In this document: positions 40,742 to 48,280 of the stretch, one piece after another
Layout of the letters: the number at the start of each line of letters is the position of its first letter
Numbering within the stretch: position 1 is the stretch's first letter
NCBI GenBank assembly: GCA_023382655.1
Contig: JAHDWK010000007.1
Span: 218,028 to 282,027, forward strand
Length of the DNA stretch: 64,000 nucleotides
Reading direction: 5' to 3'
From: Anaerolineae bacterium
GTDB taxonomy: Bacteria > Chloroflexota > Anaerolineae > Promineifilales > Promineifilaceae
Translations under genes and position numbers: made by a program
The notes under the pieces: generated by a model
What the model saw: the letters and a program-made list of their open reading frames with translations, nothing else
Databases searched by the model: none
Told to the model about the DNA's origin: nothing

Positions 40742-41764
40742 ATGTTTACACCAAACTATACGATCTCGCCAGAGTTGTTACAGACAATTAAACAAGTGAC
40801 CATTCTGGTCCATGAACTGAACAAAGTAACCATACCCGCAGTGGTATTGACCGACATGATAGCGGAGGCGACGGCCGTGTCCACCTACGCCTCCACCAGC
40901 ATCGAAGGCAACCCTCTGCCCCTGACCGAAGTTAAGCGCCTGATCAAAAATCGACCAGACAGCATTCGGCAAAGTGAACAAGAAGTCCTCAATTACAACC
41001 AGGTTTTGACGGAATTAAGCGCGAACTGGGCGCAACCTTTTACCACTGAACTACTGCTCTCGATCCATGATGGGGTGATGGTTGGTCTGTTGCCACCCCA
41101 TCAGACCGGCCAGTGGCGGCGTGAGCCGGTAGTCGTTCACAATCCACAAACCAGGGAAGTCATTTACCTGCCGCCCGATTGGGAAGATGTGCCCGTCCTC
41201 ATGGATGAACTGGTGGGTTTTGTGCAGGCCGACCAGACCGCGCTTGATCCCTTGCTGTTGGCCGGGTTGGTGCATAAGCAGTTGGTGATTATTCACCCGT
41301 TTGTAGATGGCAACGGCCGTACCACCCGCCTGGCTACTAATATCCTTTTGGCCGGTTTGGGGATACACACCTTCAACCTGTTCAGCTTTGAAAACTATTA
41401 CAACCAGAACGTCAGCCGCTACTTTCAACAGGTGGGCGTCGTCGGCAATTATTACGATCTGGTAGACGGGCTGGAGTTCACTCCCTGGTTGGAATACTTT
41501 GCCGAGGGCGTATTGGACGAACTACGCCGGGTGGAAAAACAGTTGTCGTTGGTCACAGCTACCCCGGATTTGCGTCTACGGCCGTACCACCAAACCATCC
41601 TGGATTTTATAGACACACACGGCTTCATCACCGACCGCGACTACGCCCAACTAACAGACCGCGCCAAAGCCACCCGCGCCCTGGACTTCAAGAAATTGGT
41701 TGAAATGGGGTTGATCATCCGGCAAGGCAAAGGCCCCGGCACTTATTACCAACGCCAGACGTGA
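40742..41764 (+). CDS. Fic family protein (class II, autoinhibited)
   Basis: 340 residues. The catalytic motif HPFVDGNGRTTR (His185) is complete. An N-terminal inhibitory helix is present, with the motif STSIEGN (Glu55), which places it in class II. The C-terminal part (about 285-340) is a winged-helix domain (DFIDTHGFITDRDYAQLTDRAKATRALDFKKLVEMGLI), suggesting a DNA-binding autoregulator. Fic enzymes transfer AMP or related groups to target proteins. The start is ATG at 40742, consistent with the leaderless promoter. It is followed after 70 bases by the NACHT gene, but the promoter is unrelated in appearance. Confidence 0.93.
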   Translation: MFTPNYTISPELLQTIKQVTILVHELNKVTIPAVVLTDMIAEATAVSTYASTSIEGNPLPLTEVKRLIKNRPDSIRQSEQEVLNYNQVLTELSANWAQPFTTELLLSIHDGVMVGLLPPHQTGQWRREPVVVHNPQTREVIYLPPDWEDVPVLMDELVGFVQADQTALDPLLLAGLVHKQLVIIHPFVDGNGRTTRLATNILLAGLGIHTFNLFSFENYYNQNVSRYFQQVGVVGNYYDLVDGLEFTPWLEYFAEGVLDELRRVEKQLSLVTATPDLRLRPYHQTILDFIDTHGFITDRDYAQLTDRAKATRALDFKKLVEMGLIIRQGKGPGTYYQRQT

Positions 41765-41833
41765 TATAGACATTGTTCTTTCACCTCGATACAATCACCC
41801 CATTAGTCACGTGCTCATGTTGCAAGCAAAACG

Positions 41834-43877
41834 ATGAAACTGACAGCCAACGGCCGTAGACGACTCCAAATCCTCACCACCATCCTCCTGATTGCGACCA
41901 TTATCGCCATCATCTTCACGCTGGCGGCCTGGATTGTGAGCGAGCCGGGAAGCTTTGAGCCGTTGAATGTGCTGTTTTTTGCGGTGCTGTCGGGGCTAAC
42001 GGCCGTATCTGCCTGGCTTGGCCGCGCCGAAAATGTGGCTCCACCGGAAAGCAGCACGGTGGCCGAAGCCGAAACCATCCCCTTGGGACCGCTGCGCCGC
42101 CAGATAGCAGACAGCTTTGATCTGGATGAACTGCGTACCCTTTGCCTGGATATGGGTATTCGGTATGACGATCTGAGCGGCGACACGATTAGCGCCAAGA
42201 CGGCTTCATTGGTGGCGACCATGCAGCGGCGCGGCCAACTGGGGCAGTTGACGGCCGTCTTGCAGCGCGAACGGCCACATGTCACCTGGTTTTTGCCCGC
42301 CCAATTGGAGCAACAATATGGTCTGCGCCGCAATGTGCACGCCGCCTGGATTGACGGCGTGCTCAAGCAGTCGGTGACGGATGAGATTGCCCTGGAACTG
42401 AGGCTAACCTACCAACCACAAGCTCTACCGCGCAAAACGCTCTATGTGCCGGGGCAGATTGACCGCCCGGTGGAAAAGGATGTGCCCGGTCTGTTTGCCG
42501 AATTTGGCAGCCTACTCATTTTGGGCGAACCGGGCAGTGGCAAAACGATGACCTTGCTACCAATTAGCAGAAAGTTTGCTGGATGCGGCCGAGGCTGACC
42601 CGACACAGCCCACGCCAGTGGTGCTGAACCTGTCTTTCTGGGCCGTCCAGAAAGGGGCACTGCGTGACTGGATGGTGGAGGAACTGCTGTTGCAATACCA
42701 ACTGCCGCGCGAAATTGGCCGCCGCTTAATAGCCAGCGGCGGCTTGATTTACCTGCTGGATGGGTTGGACGAGGTGGCCGCCGAAGCGCGGGACGCCTGC
42801 GTGAAGGCAATCAACCACTTAAAGGCACAGCAACCAGCGCCGCTGGCGGTGTGCTGCCGGGTATCGGAGTATGAAGGGTTGGCCGAAAAGCTGAACCTGG
42901 GCACGGCCGTTTGCATCCAACCATTAACCGACGACCAAATAGACGACTACCTGCGCCGCCCGGAACTGAAGCTGACGGCCGTGCGCCAACTGGTGAAAAC
43001 GGATGCAGCGTTGCAAGAACTGGCGCAAACGCCCCTGTTCTTAAGCGTGATGACCCTGGCCTACCGGGATATGAAACGGGCTGACCTGAAACAACTGCCC
43101 ACCCCAGAAGCACGTCGCACCCACCTGTACCACCACTATGTAGCCGAGATGTGGCTGCGACGGCCCCTGAACGGCAGCGAACCCTACAACGAAACCCAGG
43201 CCATGACCTGGCTGACCAACCTGGCCCACGGTATGACCCAGGCCGAACAAGCCACCTTTTACATGGAGTGGTTGCAGCCAACCTGGTTGCCCACTGCCAG
43301 CCTACGCCGCCGCTACGACTGGATGAATGGTACTGTTTGGGGACTGGTTGACGGGCTGGTTTTAGGGCTGATTGGCGGGCTGATTGGCGGGCTGATTAGA
43401 GGGCTAATGAACGGCCAAGAACTGATCCACTTATTTGAGGAATTAAGCTTGTCTCCCCTCTCCCCTAGGCAATTTGTGGAGAAAACAAAAATAGAGCTGC
43501 TTGTCGGGCTAATTGGTGTGCTGCTCTTAGGGCTGATTGGCGGGCTGATTGGTGGGCTGATTGGTGGGCTGATTTTCGGGCTGATTTTCGGGCTGAGTAA
43601 ATATGGGGGAGAAACGGTGATGGAGCATTATACGCTGCGCTGGCTGCTGGCACGTCAGGGGATTTTGCCATTTCCCTTCAAAGAGCGGGCACTCATAGCC
43701 TATCTGGATGCTATGGCCGACCGCATTTTGCTGCGACGGGTGGGGGGTGGTTGGGTCTTCATCCACCGCACCCTGCTCGATTATTTTGCTTCCCTGCACC
43801 CGGACGCCACACCCGCCACGTCTGTCATTCTGAACCCCACAGGGGTGAAGAATCCCTACGCCAGTGATGTTGGTTAA
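41834..43877 (+). pseudogene. Membrane-anchored EAD-like/NACHT NTPase with glycine-zipper segments, frameshifted
   Basis: Two frames make one protein. The first (41834 onward) has two membrane helices (about 12-35 and 43-63), an effector-associated-domain-like helical region (LRRQIADSFDLDELRTLCLD then MGIRYDDLSG, about 85-155), and the NACHT Walker A LLILGEPGSGKTM. It stops at 42598, but dropping base 42560 lets it run on as QLAESLLDAAEADP into the second frame, which has Walker B LIYLLDGLDEVA, the sensor-type VCCRVSEYE and the closing IHRTLLDYFA. After the NACHT core come two glycine-zipper membrane stretches made of GLIG repeats. NACHT/STAND proteins act as conflict sensors; a death or pore function is inference. 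A sequencing error at 42560 is possible. Confidence 0.8.
43363..43596. repeat. Two clusters of 12-bp tandem units coding for GLIG
   Basis: The unit GGGCTGATTGGC recurs with small changes at about 43369-43412 and 43531-43590, coding for glycine-zipper stretches (GLIGGLIGGLIRGL and GLIGGLIGGLIGGLIFGL). Repeat number may vary by slippage. Confidence 0.8.
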
Positions 43878-44332
43878 GGCTTTTCTATCAGGGCGATAAC
43901 ATCATCCATCTCCACCCAGGCGGCTAAAAAGGTATTCATCGAACAAGTTTGTGGGGCGATGTCAAAGGCGGGATCGTTGAGGTAGATATTTTCGTTGGCA
44001 ATCCCAATGATCACAACCGCGTGTGGTGTGCTGACCGTCCAATAATCCAGAAATTGTGTGTTGACAAAGGCTATCACCGGTTTGCCTTGAGACAGCCATA
44101 TCTGCATCTCAGATAATGAAGCAGAACGATAGGTCACCTGGTAGCCCCACTTTTCCAGGCGTGTCACGCGCGAAGAAGGGACGCCAAATTCGCTTGCCTC
44201 GAATAATTCACTGACTTTGTTTTCGGTAACGGGGCTTTCCAGATAAGCCAGTACCATGCAGGCACAGGCTTGCAAACATTTGCCATCAGCTGACTGGGGG
44301 ATGTGAGGTACTTTGAGCCAGTCGCTGTGCAT
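43874..44332 (-). CDS. C39-like cysteine peptidase
   Basis: 152 residues. The papain-fold N-terminus has HIPQSADGKCLQACACMVLAY, with the nucleophile probably Cys23 in the family's C-x3-C pattern. The catalytic His follows in TPHAVVIIGI and the Asp in LNDPAF. The protein has no signal or membrane segment. C39-type peptidases cleave leader peptides of peptide toxins when linked to an ABC transporter, but no transporter is here. It overlaps by 47 bases the upstream gene on the same strand, and by four bases the convergent NACHT gene. Confidence 0.78.
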   Translation of the reverse strand: MHSDWLKVPHIPQSADGKCLQACACMVLAYLESPVTENKVSELFEASEFGVPSSRVTRLEKWGYQVTYRSASLSEMQIWLSQGKPVIAFVNTQFLDYWTVSTPHAVVIIGIANENIYLNDPAFDIAPQTCSMNTFLAAWVEMDDVIALIEKP

Positions 44333-44651
44333 TTGCTTCTATCCTTACCAGTGCGTGGCCATCCAACAATAATTCGCCGGTGTAAGCATCTACATCAACT
44401 TCCCCCACCTGGCCAAGATACCCTTGCCGCCCCAGGCTCAGCCCGATGGGAAATCGCCAGTAGATTTTTTCCTGACTTTCCACAACCAAAAGAGGTGCGG
44501 ACGGCGACAGGAACATGCTTACATTGTCCATGAGAAAGCGGATGACTTTACGCCGTGCTTCTTCGGCCGTAATGCCCAATGTGGCCGAGATATTCACTTC
44601 CAATTGTAGATTTTCTGTCTCTTGTGGTTGTGTCAGGGCAATCATCATCAT
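44286..44651 (-). CDS. Unrecognised protein, partner of the C39-like peptidase
   Basis: 121 residues. GGAGCG sits right before ATGATGATG, giving a sound start. The protein is soluble and looks like one compact alpha/beta domain (GITAEEARRKVIRFLMDN, PLLVVESQEKIYWRFPIGL, VGEVDVDAYTGELLLDG), with the last pattern reminding me of PepSY-like folds. The 47-base overlap with the peptidase in another frame strongly suggests co-expression; a substrate or inhibitor role for it is inference. Confidence 0.7.
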   Translation of the reverse strand: MMMIALTQPQETENLQLEVNISATLGITAEEARRKVIRFLMDNVSMFLSPSAPLLVVESQEKIYWRFPIGLSLGRQGYLGQVGEVDVDAYTGELLLDGHALVRIEANAQRLAQSTSHPPVS

Positions 44652-44720
44652 GGCGCTCCTTCTGTCCTTGATTGTACGCTGGAGATGGCTGTTGTCAACG
44701 GCCGTGAAATCTGCTGGCTA

Positions 44721-47525
44721 TCAACTTTTTAGTTCACACAAATAGACCAGGCGGAGGATGTGCAGCTCTTCAAAGCTGACGGTTTCGTTCAGGGCGTCGA
44801 AGACGGGGCGCAGGAAGTCGGGGCCGAGTTCGGCAAAGACGGCCAGCACCCGCGCCTGTTCGTCCGGGGAGAGGGTGGAGAGGGCGCGGAAGTTATCGGG
44901 CGGCAACGGCCGTCCCGCCCGCACCGCCTCCACCAGATACTTCAACACCGTGCTGGTTTTGACGCCCAATTCGTCGGCAATATCGGGAATGGCACGGCCG
45001 TTTTCATACATCTCCACTGCCAACTGTGCCCGCGCACCCGGCGCTTTATTTTCTCGCGGGGCCGAACGGCGCATCGCCGGGATGTTGGCCGCCTCCGCCA
45101 GGTTGTGCGCCGTGCAAAACTCCTGAATCAGCGGGAGAAAAACGTCGGCATATGTTTCCAGTTTGCGCTGGCCGATGCCGTAGATGCGCGTCAGCGATTC
45201 CCGCGACTGCGGGTAAAAGGCAGCCATTTCCACCAGTGTGCGGTCGGAAAAGATGACGTAGGGAGGCACATTGGCCGCGTCGGCCAGTTCCTTGCGCTTC
45301 TGGCGTAGCAGGGCAAACAGTTCCCGGTTGTAGTCGAGGATGGGGGCTGTGGACACGGCCGTCTTCGCCCTTTCCACTTCCATCACCCCCCAGAACTGTT
45401 CCTGCCCGCGCAAAACCGGCCAGGCTGTTTCCGTCAATTTCAGACTGCCATGTTCCAAATCCTGCACCAATAAACCCTGCTGGATGAGCTGCGTGCAGAG
45501 GTGTTTCCACTGCTCTTTGTCCCATTCCAGGCCAATGCCATAGGTGGACAGCTTGTCATGCCCGCGCTGCAAAATTTTCTGATTGCGCGAGCCGCGCAGC
45601 ACGTCAATGATGTGGTTCACGCCAAAAAATTGCCCGGTGCGATAGATGCAAGAGAGGAATTTTTGGGCGGGCACGGTCAAATCCACCTGTGCCTGTTCCT
45701 CGGCCAGACAGTTATCACAGGTCTCACATGTTTCCGCTTCATATGGTTCACCAAAATAGGTGAGCAACGGCCGTCGCCGGCACACGCCTGCCTCGGCATA
45801 TTGCACCATCGCCGCCAGCCGCAAGGACGCCCCTCTTTGTAGTTCCGGGGGCATCTTGTCTATGAAAAAATTGACGGTACTCACATCGGCGTAGCTGTAG
45901 AGCAGCAGGCAGTCGGCGCGCAGCCCATCACGCCCGGCACGGCCAATTTGCTGGTAATACCCCTCCACGTCTTGCGGCAAATCGGCGTGCAGCACGAAGC
46001 GCACGTTGGATTTGTTGATGCCCATACCAAAGGCGATGGTGGCGACTATGATGGGCATATCGTCGCGGATGAAGGCGCGTTGGTTTTGGGTACGGGTGGC
46101 GTCGTCGAGTCCGGCGTGATACGGCCGTACCGCCCACCCCTTCGTCTGTAATAAATTTGTCAATAAATCCACCTGCTTGCGTGTGGCACAGTAAATGATG
46201 CCGGATTCGTCCCGATGATCTTCCAGGAAGGAGAGCGTTTGCCCGACCAGATCGGTTTTGGGCTGGACGCTGAGAAAGAGATTTTCCCGGTTAAAGCTGG
46301 CGATGAATTCTTGCGCCTGGGGGATGCCCAACGAGGCCAGAATGTCCTGGCGCACACGCGGCGTGGCGGTGGCGGTGAGAGCAATGCACACCGCCTGGGG
46401 CAACCGTTGACGTATATCAATCAACTGGCGGTATTCGGGGCGAAAATCGTGCCCCCATTGGGAGATGCAGTGCGCTTCGTCAATGGTCAGGCAGGCCACC
46501 CGGCTTTCGGCCAACAGCGCCAGCACATCGGGCCGGGTGAGCGTTTCCGGGGCGGCGTAGAGGAGTTTGACACGGCCGTGCCGCACCCAATCCATCGTCT
46601 CGTTATACAGCGGGCGGGGCAGGGTGCTGTTGAGATACGCCGCCGGTACGCCCACTTCGCGCAACTGGCTCACCTGGTCTTCCATCAGTGAAATGAGCGG
46701 CGAGACGACCACCGTCAAACCGTCAAACAACAGCGCGGGTAACTGGTAACACAGCGATTTGCCGCTGCCGGTGGGCATGATAGCCAGACCATCACGGCCG
46801 TTAAGCAAATTCTCGATGATGTCCGCCTGTAACGGGCGGAATTCGTCGTAGCCGAAGATGGTTTTGAGCAACTGCTGCGCCATGTCCAGATCACGTGGGC
46901 CAGTGGGCAGCGCCAGCGCGGGCGGGGCGGCCATGTCCGCTTCTGTGGGCGCTTCGTACCAATCGTCCGGCGGCAGGCTGATTTCTACGCCCGACCATTC
47001 GTCCCACCGGGCGTTCAGGCAGAGATCGGCGTCGGTGAAGAGGGTGGGTTGGGGCAGGATGTCAGTTTGGGCACGCAGACGGCCGTGTTCGTCAATATGC
47101 GCCACCGGGATGCCTATCTCCGTCAGGGTCTTGCCAATCAGCAGGGCACGATGACACTGCTCTGGCTTCTCCTCGGCGCACAGCAAAGCTACGGGAAGCT
47201 GCTGGGCATATGCCTGCCGCACCCGGCCAATGCCTTCCTGGTAGAATGGCATCTGCGCCAGTTTGGCGTAATCAATCTTGCCTGCGGTGTAACACCGTTC
47301 ATCGGCCGGTTTGCCGCCTAAATTGTGCCCCATGAAGACGTAACGAATGCCCTGCGCCGGCAAATGCTCGGCCAATGCATGCTTGCCAAACTCCGGCCTG
47401 TGCCGGGAATATGGCTGGCTGCGCACATCAATCAGATAGGCAATCTGGTACGTTTGCAACAGAGTGATAAAGTCCGGCAACGGTCGTGCCCCATACCCAA
47501 TTGTATAAATCGGCGTCTCGACCAT
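44721..47525 (-). CDS. DUF488-RecQ fusion helicase
   Basis: 934 residues from ATG at 47525, with AAGGAA upstream. Residues 1-170 form a DUF488 domain (YTIGYGARPLPDFITLLQ, LIDVRSQPYSRHRPEFG, VALLCAEEKPEQCHRALLIG). From about 215 a full RecQ follows: Walker A PTGSGKSLCYQ (about 253), DEAH (about 350), the RQC zinc cysteines ETCETCDNC (about 598), an HRDC domain (about 740-800), and a final helix-turn-helix (IADELGVKTSTVLKYL). RecQ unwinds DNA 3'-5' in recombination and repair. DUF488 fused at the front is uncommon; its function is unknown. Confidence 0.9.
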   Translation of the reverse strand: MVETPIYTIGYGARPLPDFITLLQTYQIAYLIDVRSQPYSRHRPEFGKHALAEHLPAQGIRYVFMGHNLGGKPADERCYTAGKIDYAKLAQMPFYQEGIGRVRQAYAQQLPVALLCAEEKPEQCHRALLIGKTLTEIGIPVAHIDEHGRLRAQTDILPQPTLFTDADLCLNARWDEWSGVEISLPPDDWYEAPTEADMAAPPALALPTGPRDLDMAQQLLKTIFGYDEFRPLQADIIENLLNGRDGLAIMPTGSGKSLCYQLPALLFDGLTVVVSPLISLMEDQVSQLREVGVPAAYLNSTLPRPLYNETMDWVRHGRVKLLYAAPETLTRPDVLALLAESRVACLTIDEAHCISQWGHDFRPEYRQLIDIRQRLPQAVCIALTATATPRVRQDILASLGIPQAQEFIASFNRENLFLSVQPKTDLVGQTLSFLEDHRDESGIIYCATRKQVDLLTNLLQTKGWAVRPYHAGLDDATRTQNQRAFIRDDMPIIVATIAFGMGINKSNVRFVLHADLPQDVEGYYQQIGRAGRDGLRADCLLLYSYADVSTVNFFIDKMPPELQRGASLRLAAMVQYAEAGVCRRRPLLTYFGEPYEAETCETCDNCLAEEQAQVDLTVPAQKFLSCIYRTGQFFGVNHIIDVLRGSRNQKILQRGHDKLSTYGIGLEWDKEQWKHLCTQLIQQGLLVQDLEHGSLKLTETAWPVLRGQEQFWGVMEVERAKTAVSTAPILDYNRELFALLRQKRKELADAANVPPYVIFSDRTLVEMAAFYPQSRESLTRIYGIGQRKLETYADVFLPLIQEFCTAHNLAEAANIPAMRRSAPRENKAPGARAQLAVEMYENGRAIPDIADELGVKTSTVLKYLVEAVRAGRPLPPDNFRALSTLSPDEQARVLAVFAELGPDFLRPVFDALNETVSFEELHILRLVYLCELKS

Positions 47526-47591
47526 TATGGGGTTCCTTGACAATCCTTAAAATCCACGCCCATCCGCGTTCTGTTCCGCGCTAAAAACGAG

Positions 47592-47942
47592 TTATTCCGG
47601 GTCACGGCCGTACTCCTCCGCCGCCCCAACATGCAGATCATCCTGCACCGCCTCTTTCATGGGAATGCCCAACCGGTAGGCGGCTGAAGCGATGGCATGG
47701 GCCGCTACCGGGCCAGATACCATCAGCAGCACGATTAGCAGCAGCGCCTTGCCCCAGCCCAGGGGCGTCCAGATAACGGCCGCTACCAGGAGCAGCACCA
47801 CACCAAACAGCCCCACCTTACCGGTGGCGTGCAGCCGGGTGTAAACATCTGGAAATCGGATATACCCCACCACCCCCACGACTGAAAAGAAGGTACCAAC
47901 CAGAACGACAATAAGCGCCACTGCCTGCCAAATCGTTTCCAT
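47592..47942 (-). CDS. mrpG: Na+/H+ antiporter subunit MrpG (MnhG/PhaG)
   Basis: 116 residues with three membrane helices. The family opening VVLVGTFFSVVGVVGYIRFPDVYTRLHATGK is exact. The third helix and SGPVAAHAIASAAYRLGI follow. GGAG precedes the ATG. MrpG is a small subunit of the multi-subunit Na+/H+ antiporter. Here it is divergent from the rest of the mrp genes, separated by 338 bases, instead of being last in the operon. Confidence 0.92.
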   Translation of the reverse strand: METIWQAVALIVVLVGTFFSVVGVVGYIRFPDVYTRLHATGKVGLFGVVLLLVAAVIWTPLGWGKALLLIVLLMVSGPVAAHAIASAAYRLGIPMKEAVQDDLHVGAAEEYGRDPE

Positions 47943-48280
47943 ATTTACTCCTGAGTTTACCGAAAAATACGCCAGGAACGTGAAAGTTTACCAGAGAAAT
48001 AATTCGGGCAATTTGTGTACTCCATGGCTTTTTCGGTGGGATCATTTCTGATCATAGCTCTTCTGCCATTATAACCCTCTATTTCTATCTATCCACCCAT
48101 TATTGGGCGTTTGGTACGGCCGTTTTAACGAGCAAACGGACTGAAATCGCAACTACAAACCAAAACGATCATCCCGAAATTTGTAGTTATTGCCAGGGGA
48201 AACGGGTGGCGACCCGTTCGTATATGGCTATAATCAATCACACAGACGCCCTGGCAAACGGCCGTCTACATCTAATCCAC
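47943..48280. other. Divergent intergenic region between mrpG and mrpAB
   Basis: No gene is seen. The stretch holds a hairpin with 9-base arms AACTACAAA / TTTGTAGTT at 48151-48188, a CG-rich dyad (ACGGGTGGCGACCCGT, 48202-48217), and the mrpAB promoter. The left part should carry the mrpG promoter but I could not pick it with confidence. Confidence 0.5.
48207..48234 (+). promoter_or_regulatory. Putative mrpAB promoter
   Basis: TATAAT (48229-48234) preceded after 16 bases by TGGCGA (48207-48212), a poor -35. Transcription near 48241 would exclude the upstream in-frame starts at 48206 and 48224 and supports ATG 48281. Confidence 0.5.

Noticed and set aside
48206..48280. Upstream start codons for mrpAB
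   Set aside because: They lie at or before the probable transcription start and give no family sequence; ATG 48281 begins at the first helix.
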